Shown here in pieces: positions 31,870 through 43,309 of a DNA stretch of 64,000 nt; position 1 is the stretch's first letter, and the number at the start of each line of letters is the position of its first letter. The notes under the pieces were generated by a model. The model ran no database searches, was not told the origin of the DNA, and saw only the letters and a program-made list of their open reading frames with translations. Made by a program: the position numbers and the translations under genes. The DNA lies in assembly GCF_003086295.3 (NCBI RefSeq), contig NC_092054.1, positions 12,907,878 through 12,971,877 on the forward strand, given 5' to 3'. The DNA comes from Arachis hypogaea (Eukaryota; Streptophyta; Magnoliopsida; Fabales; Fabaceae).

Positions 31870-32170
31870 CACTACAACAAAATTTAATTTTGGTGGCAAT
31901 AAGCTAATAACATAATGACCACTATATGCCTTATTTAACTTATGTTTATGCGACATTATATATTACGATTACTATATATTATAATGACAATTATATACTT
32001 TTTACGTCTATTAAAAAGATCTTTATTGGCAATTATATAATTGCTGCTAAAATCTTTTAGCGATAAATTATAAGACAACTAATATCTAATTGCCGGTAAA
32101 TATATTAGTGGCTATTTTTATTGACGTTAAAAGCAAAATAAATGATCACTAAAAATAATTTTTTTTAATA
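31870..32170 (+). mobile_element. CACTA-type terminus
   Basis: Starts CACTACAACAAAATTTAATT, followed by dispersed GGCAATTATA/TGCCG-type motifs as in CACTA subterminal regions. No right end recognised. Confidence 0.4.
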
Positions 32171-32332
32171 GTCATCATCACATTGATAAAAATAGCAAAT
32201 TTTCAAACTTACTAATTAAAAAGTTATCTTAACACATAAATCTCATGGATGACTGTGTAAAATTTATTACTATATTAATACATCAAAATTAAACTCTATA
32301 AAAATTGATAAACACTTGTTTTGATAGTTTAC

Positions 32333-33503
32333 TACAAGAAAACCAAGATTTAAAGCGTGGCAAAAATTTTAAAAAAGTGTAGCGATAGTCTTTCGCCACG
32401 CTTTTTGAACTATAGACACGTTTTTAAAAGGGTCACATCTACAAGCGTGCCAATTGCTCTATCGCTACACTTTTATCAAACTATTGGCATGCTTTATTTT
32501 TTGCCACGCTTTTATCTATTAGCACGCTTAAAAGCATGGCTATATGTATAACCCTGTCGCAAAGCTTTTAAAGCGTGCCGAAAAGTAGACATACAACCAC
32601 GCTTTTAAAGCATGCTGAAAAATGGATATACAGCCACGCTTTTAAAGTGTGCCAAAAAGTGAAAACTTATCGTTATACTTTCAAAGCATAGTCTAATCCT
32701 TTTCAAATAAAAAAAGAAAAATAGAAAATAAAATAAAAATATTAGTAAGTTAATCTTTAAAATAAAATAAAACACTAAAAAATTAATCTTCCATTGATTT
32801 ATATGAATTATATATATAATAAAATATGAATGAAACATTTAAAAAAATATAAATTCAACTTCCAAAATAAACATTTAAAAAAATTACAATTCTATATTAA
32901 AAAAATCTAATCTAATTCCTAAACAACATCTAGACTTTTCAACAAAAAGTATTAGCCTTACAACATTTGTTATAAAGAAATAGTCTTTACTTCCTTTTTT
33001 TATGATCTATTTTTCCAGCAGCACCATTCAGCATATGTAGAATAAAAAATTAAATTCGTAAACAGTAATTTACAATTAAATTATAAGAACACACGTAAAA
33101 TACGGATGAAAAATAAAACTCATCTTACCCGCTTTAAGAAATAATTAGTAACACTAGGTAACATTTCTAATTCACTTCATCTTGCATATGTAGCCTTAAT
33201 GACTGCATCATTCCACAACTCCTCAACCAATGGTGCGTATTGGCGTGTAGCACAGTTGGAAAGATGGCATCAAGTTTGTCCGATACTATAATTTTTAGCA
33301 ACTAATCAGAGAATGCTTTTAGCCTTGTCCTAATGGATCGGAATACATCGTCTTCTCATCAGATTTTGGTCCGGACCCTGTTGTGAGCCATAAGCAAAAT
33401 CTTTTAATACAAATGGCAAGCTAAATATTAAATCTTTTGACCACGTTTTCGAAGTATAACAAAAAAAAATGTGGTAACAAACCTTTTTTCTTATAGTAGT
33501 TCA
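32333..33503. mobile_element. Degenerate CACTA-like element with GCGTGGC repeats
   Basis: Left end ACTACAAGAAAACCAAG, right end TTTTTTCTTATAGTAGT, roughly inverted. From 32350 to 32690 the motif GCCACGCTTTTAAAG or its complement (TTTAAAGCGTGGC) recurs about ten times in both orientations, the usual dense subterminal array of CACTA elements; one more degenerate copy lies near the right end. No transposase seen. Confidence 0.5.
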
Positions 33504-34231
33504 CATCCATTGTTACTCACAAACCAATAAATATGATATAAATAAATACTAAACATGTATTTTGAATAAAAATAAATATGTTTTTAAACATGCATGCTAA
33601 AGAGTTAGTCCTATTTTTGATAAGATAAGCGATTACACTACAGCAAAATGTATCATACAATTGGAAAAATATAAACATGTTAGCATTTTTTTTTAAATGT
33701 AAATCAGTATTCTTTAATTTTCTTTTGGTTTTCGAATTCGTAATTATTACATATTTATTTGGCTTTCAATAAATTTTTTATACCCATACATATATGTTTT
33801 TGTTGTGCTCCTCATAAAAAAAAAGTTTGTTTTGGTTTTTCTATAATTTAAAGGTATTCTATGTTATTTGTCGTTGTTAATTTTATCCATCAAGTGATAA
33901 TATTGATTTCTCATGATATAAACTACACTATACGAATTACTAATCACTAAAAAAAAATACAATAAATTACACTATACTAATTACTTTTTAAGGGGGAAAA
34001 AAAGCTATACTTTACTAAAAAGTTATGAGAATAAAATTTTAGTGTATAAATACTTTATTTTAATTGAAAAATTGTTGCATCATTTTGATGCAAGAAACAT
34101 TCTTCGATTACAGTTGAGTGTTACATCCACTAAAATAAACAAGACAAAAACCCAATCAAGTTGGAGGATCACATTTTTGGAATTTAAAGAACGTTAAGAG
34201 ACAATATTTTTAGCGAAAAGTGAAGAATTGA

Positions 34232-35301
34232 ATAGTATGAATTATGTACATTTTAGTCTTTAGGTAAAAAAATTTTTTTATCCCTAACTTTTTTTTTGCA
34301 TACAAAATTGTCCATAAAGTTTAATTTAGTTTTAAAATCGTCATTTTTACTTAAATCATAAAATTTTGCAACAAATTATCCCTAACAAAAAAATTATAAA
34401 ATAAAAAAAAGGAAAAAAAAGAAAGAGAACAGATGAGAGAGAGAGAAAGAGAACCACGAGGAAGGAAAGAAGAAGAAGAAGAAGGGGAAACGGAAGAAGA
34501 AGAAAGGGAAAGAGGAAGGTGGCGACGATGCCGGCGAAGGAGGATGGACGTCACACGCCACGTCACCGTTTTTGCTCATGCGCCAGTGTTCGAAGTTGAC
34601 GCCAGCAGATCGGCGAGGGAAGACATTCGCCGCGTTGCTGTTTATGCTCCTCCTCCTAGCTTGCTTGCCGGTAGCCGCTGCTTCTCGTCTCTCGTCGCTG
34701 CTCCTCGTCTCTCGCCGCTGCTACTTTGCGTCCTCGCCGTTGGTCCACGCCGCTGGTCCTCGCTGCTGGTCCTCCCTAGGGTTCCAATTCTGCTTCTAAT
34801 TTGTTGATTTTGTTGATTCTTTTGCTTCTGTTTCTTTTGTTAATTACATTGATTTTGTTAACCACATTGTTTTTTATTCTGATTCCGTTGTTGTTGATTC
34901 TGATTCCATTGCTCTTCTATTTTTGTTTCTTCTGCTTCTGCTTCTGATTCTGATTCCATTCATCTGCTTTTGATTTTGTTGCTGTTGTTGATTCTTCTAC
35001 TTCTATTTCTGCTTCATTTCTGTTTCTATTTTTTATGTTTTATACATTATTTTTGCTTCTAATTTTATTGTTGTCGCTAATGTTGTGATGAAGAAAAAAA
35101 AAAGAGATGCTGCTGTAATGGAGAAGAAGAAAAAAAAAGAATAGAAATTGAGTATTTTGGCGAAGAATGAGAAAGGTATTTTAGTCCGAATGACGATTTT
35201 AAAATCAAGTTAAATCTTAGGGACGATTTTGTATGTTAAAAAAAAAAGTTGAAAAATTTTTTTTAACCTATACCTCTTAAGGACCAAAATTGTATTTAAC
35301 T
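34232..35301. mobile_element. Non-autonomous Mutator-like element
   Basis: Ends are inverted copies over more than 120 bp: the left end has AACTTTTTTTTTGCATACAAAAT, GTCC and AGTTTTAAAATCGTCATTT; the right end has their complement around 35180-35290. The interior (34420-34800) is purine-rich then GC-rich, with 60-124-codon low-complexity frames on both strands; I read these as non-genic. Borders are approximate; no clear target duplication found. Confidence 0.65.
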
Positions 35302-35449
35302 CTATATATTAGTTCAAATCAAAAGAAAATTAAATATATATGTTAAAAATTAAAAAAATAATTTTTTATATTAATTTCAACACAAATTATTAAATTAGAA
35401 ATGGCTGTAACGTAACAATAGGTAAAATTTAACATTAAGTAGTATAATT

Positions 35450-36993
35450 GAGTAAATTACCAATTCCGTCCTCAAATTATCAAAACGCTGACAAAAATAA
35501 CCTCCACTTATGTTAACGACAAAAATACACCTAAAATATTGAAAAATGCTACAAAAATATCCGACTGTAAATAAAAATCTATTCCGTTAATAGAGTTAGC
35601 TGAGCTGTCAAACGAATTCCGTTACACTCCTTCCTCTGCTTCTCCTTTATTCTCCCTCACTCCCTCCCTCTCCAAACCTCCCAAAAAGACCTTACACCTC
35701 ACCCTCTTCACTCTCACTCTGAATCTATGGCTGCTGCCTTCCGATCTTCTCTATCTCACGCTCTCACACCCCACTCCCCGCTCGTTTTTTTCTTTTTCCT
35801 TCTTCTCACTTTCACTTCTCCAATATACAGAACAATTTCTCATCGACTCACGCCGTTGTCTCTTTGTCTTCAACGGCAGAACCTCGTTGTTGCCACTGTT
35901 GCTTACTCGCTGCCCCTCCGTTGTCGTCAGAAGAGGATCTCACAGTTCCTTGCCCTCTTCACTCTCTCAGCAGATCTCTCGATCTTTCCTCTCAGATTCG
36001 CCATCGCCGTCACTGCTTGCTCGCCGCCCCTCCATTGTTGTCAAAAACCTGTCTTGCAGCGCCTTACTCTCCTCTCTCGCAGTAAGCCAGCAGTGGATAG
36101 TCCCTCTCTCTCTAGGGCAGTGAGGAGCTATCTCTTCAGCTTCTCTCTTTTTCATTCTTTCTCTTTGGATTCTATTATTTTTATTAGATTATTAAAAATA
36201 TATAATGAAAAATTGTAAAATTGCTGATTATGGAGGATTATTACTAATTTATGGCTGATTATTACTGTGGTTGAGATGAAGAGGGTGAGGCGTAAGGTAT
36301 ATTCTGGGAGTTTTCGAAGAGGGAGGGAGTCACTGAGATGTTGCTTATTGTTGTTGTAATTGCTTTAGGGAGTGAGGGAGGACGGGAGGAGAGGACAATA
36401 TCACTGCAGGTGCCGTCATTGAGGAGAGAGAGAAGCAGAACAACAAGGAGAGAGAAAGAGAGAGGCGGCGAGAGAGAAGAATCGAAGAAGGAGAAGTGGA
36501 TGAGCAAGATGACAGAGCAAGACCATTGTCGTACTTGAGGGAGAGAAACCGTGGAAGAAGAGGCGACATCATATTTTAGGAGAGAAATAATGAGGAAAAT
36601 GTTGTTGTTGCAGGAGTTTCAGCTAGGAAGATGATGTTGTTGTCGTTGTTGCAATTTCGGAGTGACTGAGATATGTTGTTGTTGTGGTTGCAGCTTGCAG
36701 CAGCTTCTGGGAGGTTTGAGGGAGAAAAAGAGTGACAGCAGATGATGTTTATTTTTGTTGTAGTTGCATTGAGGAGGGAGGGAGGGAGGGAGAATGAAGA
36801 AAAGCAGAGGAAGAGTTGTAACAGAATCCATTTGACAGCTCAGCCAATTCTGTTAACGGAATAGATTTTTATTTACGGTCGGGTATTTTTGTAACGTTTT
36901 TCAATATTTTAAGTGTATTTTTGTCGTTAATAAAAGTGGAGGTTATTTTTGTCAGCGTTCTGGTAATTCGAGGGCGGAATTAGTAATTTACTC
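35450..36993. mobile_element. Non-autonomous Mutator-like element with intact 9-bp target duplication
   Basis: 1544 bp with terminal inverted repeats of about 185 bp, roughly 90 percent identical by eye (left GAGTAAATTACCAATTCCGT, right ending AGTAATTTACTC), flanked by a perfect 9-bp direct repeat AGTATAATT (35441-35449 and 36994-37002). The interior is CT-rich, with an ATG-led 163-codon Ser/Leu-rich frame (35727-36218) that looks like captured leader sequence rather than a known protein, and no transposase. Confidence 0.9.
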
Positions 36994-38438
36994 AGTATAA
37001 TTTTTTAAATATGGGTGTGGCAAGTGGCAACTGACATTTTTGTTGGTATTTATCTTAATGAATGAAGGATACTTTAATAAAATAAAAAAGACATTAATTA
37101 AGTAATCAACCACAAAGAGTGTGGCTAGTGTCTCTCTTTGTTAGTTTTTTTTTTTTTGGTGACTTCTCTCTTTGTTAGTTTGTAACATAAATTATAGAAT
37201 CTAAATGCACAAAAGCATTTTCCAAACATTAGGTTGTCCCTTGTCTATTTTCAAAAAGAATGGGTTTAAAAAAGGTATTTGCTCTTAAAATTAACAATAA
37301 TATTGAGAGTTAATATAAAATCAGTTTAAAATAATTTAAAATTATTTTATTTTATATTTCTTAATTATTATATAACTTTTTTTTGTATTTTTTATAGTTA
37401 GAATAATTGAGTAATATTATATATAATAAATATATAATTATAGATGTTACATGAAATTATGAATATTAAATAAATAAAATAATTTTAAATTATTATTTTT
37501 CTAACTGTAAATTAAAATTTTATTTTCTCAATTAATGTTTGCAGAGGTGTTTCACTACTAGAAATAGGGCTTTTTCGGACGAATTTTGAACAAATTAGAG
37601 ACAAAAAAAAATTTTCAAACAAAATTTGGACGAATTTTTTTTGTCCGAAAAAGCCTTGTTGCTAATTTATATTTTGTCTGAAATTTCGTCCGAAATTTTT
37701 TTCAGACGATTTTGTGACAAATTTCGAATAAGTATTTATCTGTTAGATTTCTAACTATTAAGATGTATTTTAGACGAATTTTAGACAGATTAGCCAATAT
37801 AAAAACAATGTATTTCAGACAAATTTCAAACGTAAAAATATTTTATTTTAGACAAATTTCAAACAAAAAATATATTTTATTTCAAACAAATTTCTAACGA
37901 ATTTAGTCAAATATAACAAATTTTTTTCGAACAAATTTTAGACAAATCAAATATTTCTTTTCAATTAAATTTCAGACAAATTTAATTTAAAAGAATTTAC
38001 GTATTTGAAACAAATTTCATACAAAACAAAAAATTATATTCACACAAATTTTCTACAAATTTAATATAATATTTCAAACAATTTTCATACAAAATAATTT
38101 ACTATTTAATATATAAATATTTTAGAAAATAAATTGTATTCAATCTGCTTTCTATATTAAGACCATCATAATAATTTTTTTCATATTACATCATCGAAAT
38201 TATAAACACATAATAAAATCATGAAAAAGTTAATTACCATAAAATAGTTAAAAAAAATATTTATTATTAAAATACTTTTGTCCATAAATGTAATCAAACT
38301 AAATAAGAAAAAAAAATACTTAAACTAAAACAAAGGAAGCCTTTAAAAAGGTCAAATATCATGAATAAAATAAGATATACTAACTAATTCACCTAAAAAT
38401 TTCTTAATTTAAATCAGAAAAAACATATCCTCCTAACA

Positions 38439-38597
38439 TCAATCACTTATGTTATCATCTTCATCATTACTAGAGCCTGTCCCAAGCTCATCTGTCTTTT
38501 TAGTAGAACCAATTCTTTTCTGTTGAACCTTTAGTTGATGTTCTTGATCTTTTAACTTGTCCTCAGCATCATTCAACTTAACATTTTGCTCTGACCA
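38439..38597 (-). pseudogene. Coiled-coil C-terminal exon, probably CACTA-encoded
   Basis: After an acceptor at 38599-38598 the frame reads WSEQNVKLNDAEDKLKDQEH, continues Q-rich, and ends NDEDDNISD-stop, 52 codons. A heptad-like Leu/Lys/Glu/Gln stretch with an acidic tail resembles the C-terminus of plant Ptta/En-Spm transposase-type proteins. Only this exon is recognised. Confidence 0.45.
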
Positions 38598-38714
38598 CTT
38601 GAGAATACATAAATCAAAACAAAATGTTAAATTCAAAGATATTGACAAATGGTAGAAAAAGAAAAGTGTTAATAAAATTGAAAGAAAATTACTAACAGTG
38701 TTAATAAGATCAAG

Positions 38715-38777
38715 AGTTTGTATTGAATCAACAACCATAGCACGAGGGGAAAGAAGCTGAGCTTTCTTCAATATGTC
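38715..38777 (-). pseudogene. RadA-like recombination protein fragment
   Basis: Following an acceptor CAG (38780-38778), the frame DILKKAQLLSPRAMVVDSIQ plus Thr matches the Walker B region of plant RadA/Sms homologues (usually followed by VYL). Similarity stops at 38715, where the frame continues LDLINT and an intron donor. About 21 codons only; a captured exon piece, not a gene. Confidence 0.6.
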
Positions 38778-38960
38778 CTGAAAACTAAATTAAGATAAAA
38801 AAGCATACAAGCAAATACTTCCCATAACGATAAATATATAAAAGTTAGAATTTCAATAAAACACTTTTCATCAGGAGGGGAAAAACATTAATTTTTTTTA
38901 GGTATTGCTATAGTAATGTCTTTGACAATTTTGCTATAGAAATAACAAACAAGCAAAGGT

Positions 38961-39191
38961 CTATGAAAAAAGTACCAGGGGGTGACCAGAGAAAATTGCG
39001 ATTGAAGCAGCCAAAGGAACTGTTTTGTGAATAGCATTGAATGAAGGAAAACAAGAAAAGGACAAAGAAAATTCAGCGTCAGTGTCTCTCCTAGACACCG
39101 CAATTCGGAACTTCTTTTGATGGTTGCTGTGTTTTTCATACTTAGATGTTGATGGAATCCAAATGAACGATGGAAGTGACAAACAATCCAT
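38961..39191 (-). pseudogene. Unidentified N-terminal exon with plastid-transit character
   Basis: ATG at 39191 opens a Ser/Arg/Lys-rich, acid-poor stretch (MDCLSLPSFIWIPSTSKYEK, then RIAVSRRDTDAE) followed by a hydrophobic run TVPLAASIAIFSG. This is the look of a bipartite plastid or thylakoid-lumen targeting peptide. I do not recognise the source gene. Being inside the CACTA cargo, it is probably another captured first exon. Confidence 0.4.
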
Positions 39192-39420
39192 CACTGGTTT
39201 CTCTCTCGCTCAGCCTCTGCTGCTGCAACCTTGGCGAGAGACAGAGATTTAAGTACTTAACTGAAATTTGAATATTATACAAGAAATATTTAGGAAATTC
39301 AATACTCCAAGCAGTAAGAAGGAACTAGAAACATAATGCATTACAGTATCATAAAAGTCTGACACTGTTGATAATATTCATTCCATGCATCTTAGTAGTT
39401 TCTCAGCCTCAACTTCCACA

Positions 39421-39816
39421 GAATTCCTCCAAGTCATTCTGCAAAATATGTCCATAAAAGTATAAACATAAATGGTTATTTAGGATTGTAGCCCGAAACA
39501 CAAAGAGCTATACATGCGTAGAATCTCACCTGCAAAGGAGTTCCTGAAAATAGAATTCTACGTTTACATGGAAGAGCTGCCAATGCCTGATTCAGGAAGT
39601 ATAGGTGAGAAACTCAGAATCACAGCCATCAAGGTGCCTTGAACAAAAGTCAGAAACATGCCTTTAAACTGGAGAAATTTTGTACAGTACCCTGTTTGTT
39701 ATCGTCTGATCATTCTTTAGTCTGTGAGCCTCATCACAGATAAGGAGGTCACGAGAGCCACTAGAGCTAAACTTTGACGAATGCATTCGGAATGTCTCAT
39801 ACAAAACAATGAGCAC
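39421..39816 (-). pseudogene. RAD54 (SNF2-type) helicase fragment
   Basis: Three exon pieces with proper splice sites: 39816-39691 (VLIVLYETFRMHSSKF, then LLICDEAHRLKNDQTITNR, helicase motifs Ib to II with DEAH), 39586-39530 (ALAALPCKRRILFSGTPLQ, motif III) and 39438 onward (NDLEEF). Homology ends at about 39421, where the frame runs into CGS and TGA. Together they match one contiguous part of RAD54, so capture was at genomic level, introns included. It lacks the C-terminal helicase lobe and cannot be functional. Confidence 0.85.
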
Positions 39817-39937
39817 CTGTAAAATTTGGTAATGAGTACATATGTAGTTTAAGCTATACAGGCACGCACAGCTAAAAATATGTCCATTGCTATATAATGA
39901 ATAAAAGAAAATACTTTACTGAGTGGGGAAAAAAACA

Positions 39938-40455
39938 CTATACACCACCACAAGGCACACAACACCACTTGGATATTTGAAGAAAAAAACCACTGCAAAG
40001 CATTTGGGTGATCCTCCACCGGAGATGGTGTTGGAAGCGGTAGCTCAGAAGGTAGATGCCGGTGAAACGCATCAACCGCTGCAGTAACACCATCTTCATC
40101 CTTAATCAACTTTGCAACTTCCATTGCTTGAGACTTCACCTGAAGGTTTATTATTAGAATCGAGTGGACCTAACCATTAAATCTATCAAAAACCATGACC
40201 ATAAGAAAAAAAGACCTAAATTTTATAACCAGTAAATCTAACATTCAAGAAAATATAGATGTTTCCATTTTCAATTTCAATGCTAGTCATAGATTGTGTA
40301 GTTACCTCTGGCTGGAGCATGAACTTTATGGCATTTGATAAATTCTCAAGAGTGAGCTGAGAAATTGGAATTGGTGCTGGACCTAGCCCTTTTTGATAGA
40401 TTCTATCCCCCCAAAAGAATTGATCTCCGAAGAATGGAATAATGGTTGTCGGAGA
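39938..40455 (-). pseudogene. Sterol 3-beta-glucosyltransferase (UGT80B-type) C-terminal fragment
   Basis: Exon 40455-40306 encodes PTTIIPFFGDQFFWGDRI, then GLGPAPIPISQLTLENLSNA, part of the sugar-donor site of UGT80 enzymes. Exon 40139 onward encodes AMEVAKLIKDEDGVTAAVDA, then FHRHLPSELPLP. An extra T in a run of T after LQW throws the frame; in the corrected frame the natural tail (KWCCVPCGGV) and its TAG (39940-39938) are recognisable. The N-terminal acceptor domain is missing. A captured, frame-broken fragment. Confidence 0.88.
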
Positions 40456-40939
40456 CTGTTAGTTACGGTAGTTATATTAGTAATCAACCGGCAGAAATGT
40501 TAAGACATAAACACAGTTTGCTAAACTTTCATACATATGAAAAATTTTAGAATGAGCAAATATTGGCTAAAATTACGATGAATACTAAAATGAAGACAAT
40601 GAAATGTTACTGCAAAAAGTGTAAAGACAAACAAGAAAAAGAATTTAAATGGTGAAAGATTTAAAAGAATGTATATACGAATGAAAATAATGACTAAAAT
40701 GGTGATAGAAAAGGAGAAACAAGAATGAAATAAAAGACATCCAATAGATGCAAAACAGAAGAGATTATCACTCATATCCAAAGAGTTAAGAACAAACCCT
40801 AACTTTTTTAATAGTACTCTAATTTTATCCTTAGAAAGACCAAAGGACCATTGATAAAAATCCAAGCCATAGTCTGATAACGAGAACCATCATTAACAAG
40901 CAAATTGACAAAGAAACAAACAAGAATCACATCACTACT

Positions 40940-41470
40940 CACAAAAAATTGGGACTTGACAGAGCCACAGAGGTCGCACAAAGACGCAAAGTGGCAAGGG
41001 TTGGAGGCTGGTGGCGGTGCGAGGTCCGAGAGATCGGAGGAGGCGGCCACATGCAGGAGGCAGAGCAGTGTGAGCGGGTGAGAGCTATTACCTGTGAACG
41101 CGAACCACGAGGGTGGTGGTCGCCTGAGTTGCGAGGTCGGAGGTTGGCTGGAGTGCGACCCGGAAGATCAGCGGCGCGGCGGTGGCCACAGGGCAGAGCA
41201 GGTGAGCGAGTTAGGGCTCTCTAATCTGTGAGCACGAAGAACGAGAGAGGGTAGAGGTCGCCTGAGTTGCAAGGGCGGAGGTTGGCTGGAGTGCGACCTG
41301 GAAGATCGATGGTGGCCACAGGTAGGAGAGAAGTGTGACTGTGTGAGTGAGTGAAGCCTCTCTGAAAACCGTAAGGAGGCAGGGCAGTTTTTGAGAAGAA
41401 GATAAAAATTGAAACAAAAGGGCGGGTTTGAATAAAATTTGGCTTTTTGGCGCAGAGTAGAAAGGTGGTT
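40940..41470 (-). other. GC-rich 5' region of the CACTA cargo
   Basis: GC-rich block with an internal tandem duplication of about 138 bp (the phrase CTGAGTTGC(G/A)AGG..GGAGGTTGGCTGGAGTGCGA at about 41123 and 41261). On the minus strand, ATG at 41050 opens MAASSDLSDLAPPPASNPCH with a possible donor near 40942. It could be the promoter and first exon of a chimeric transcript through the captured pieces. Source unknown. Confidence 0.4.
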
Positions 41471-43309
41471 TTGAAACAACTACATATGTTAAAATTTTAA
41501 AATTAAATTATATCTAAACTTTACCAACAAATTAAAAAAAAAATTATATCATTAGTATTCAAAAGATAAGTTTTAGAACATTGGTACATAAAAATAAATA
41601 TTTAATAAAATTAAATTTAATTTTAATTTTAAATTATTTAAATTTTAAGTTATATTTTTTAATTTTATTATTTAATAATTTTAAAAAATAAATATTTAGT
41701 AAAATTAAATTTAATATTAATGCTAGCTAAAGATATTTATAATATATTTAAAAAAAATATTTATAATTATTAAAAAAAGCATGAAAATATGGAATATATA
41801 TATAGATAAGGTGTTTAATTGCATATAAATGTTCTATTTAGTGATAGGTTTCAATTAAGATTATAAGTAATTTTTTTTTCAAATTCTTGAAGGTGTTTAT
41901 ATAGTTCCTACTTGCGTGACACAATCATTAATCAATAGATAAATTCATATATGAAGCTACATTTACATATATATATATAAAATCTTGTTGTAGGAATTGT
42001 GGTGAATTCTTCTTTTGAACTTCGATATGTGGATTAATTTGTTAAAGAGGTCTCTTGAAAGAAACTCTATATAAGTAAGTTCTTTTTTTAGTAACTATCA
42101 TTGTGTGTATTAATGCTTATTTTTTTTTCTTTATTTATAAAAATTAGTTTGTTAAAAATCAGTTTTTATGGTTTGATTAAATTGGTATCTAATTTTACTG
42201 CAATAATATTAAAACTAAGCGTTTTTTTTTAATTGTTGTATGAAAAAGTAGTTTAGTTCAGTTTTTATATGTTTGACCTCTTAGGAGGTCAGGTAGAACG
42301 AAGTCCTTGGTGGGCCTTTAAGCTTAATAGATCTAGCTTAGTGTTTTGGGTTAGGCTATGAACATGTATAATAATAAATGAGAAATTAATCAATACGATG
42401 ATTATTTCATATTTTGATCAAAAAGTTTTGGAATTAAATTTTAGAAACAAAAAGTGTACTCTTTTATAAGTTATATATAATTAAGGTTATTTTAAGGAAA
42501 AGAAATTTTATTTGAAATAGTAAAAATATTTGGGATAAATCATAGACAAATTTAAAAGTATAAACATTATTTTTATACTAAATGTTATAATTTTTTAATA
42601 AACATATAAAATCCGTTTGAAAACTGATGCACTTTCATACGGAAATTTACAAATGATGCTATTTTCGTTCCAAATTTGTGCGAAAAAATTTTGCCTATTT
42701 CAAGGGGTTAGCTATAGTAAAAATATTTAAGACTAATTATAGACAAATTTGGGATAGAATTAACAATTTTCAAAATGCGTCCAAAATCTGTCTAAAGTTA
42801 TTCAGATGAAATACAGACGAATTATAGCTTTTGTCCGAAATGTGTTACTAATCTGTATGAAAATTTTGGCGCCATCCACAAAAAATTTGGCGCCAAAATT
42901 TGGGACAAAATTTAGACAAATTTAGGACAAAATATATTATTCCAATGCCTCCACTAAAAGTTGTTCAACATTTGTCTCAAATTTGTCCGAAATAAAAAAG
43001 TCATTCAGACGGAATAAATTTCGTTTGAAATTTTCGTCCGAAAAAATCCTATTTCTAGTAGTGTTTGTTAGGCCAGTTCTTTATTTTTTAAGTATAAATA
43101 TAATTTAGTAAATTAAAATATTAAATTGTAGAATATAGGCATAATGGAATATGATACATTGTGTTTGTTTTGTCACATTTTATTGAGAAATAAAAGTTAA
43201 TTTGGTTTTTTAATAGAATAAATAAAGCCATCCACGTCTATAAAATTTATTTTATTAGGGAACCAAATTAAATTCCTTAAGAAACCAAATTTAGTTTGGC
43301 ACCTTTAGT

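Larger units (their letters stand above)
37553..43063 (-). mobile_element. Complete CACTA element carrying host gene fragments (Pack-CACTA)
   Basis: 5511 bp. Left end CACTACTAGAAATAGGGC, right end the complement of CACTACTAGAAATAGGAT; both continue with TTTTTCGGACGAA. Flanked by a 3-bp TTT duplication (37550-37552 and 43064-43066), the CACTA target size. Both subterminal regions (37590-38120 and 42600-43030) are packed with TTTCAGACAAATTT-type motifs in both orientations. The cargo, all on the minus strand, comprises fragments of a sterol glucosyltransferase, RAD54, an unknown plastid-type N-terminus and a RadA-like protein, then a short coiled-coil frame. No full transposase, so it needs a partner element to move. 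Confidence 0.93.

Noticed and set aside
34394..34807. Ser/Phe- and Arg/Glu-rich frames on both strands
   Set aside because: Produced by purine/pyrimidine runs inside a MULE.
35727..36218. 163-codon ATG-led frame
   Set aside because: Ser/Leu/Pro-rich CT-rich DNA between MULE inverted repeats; no known domain.
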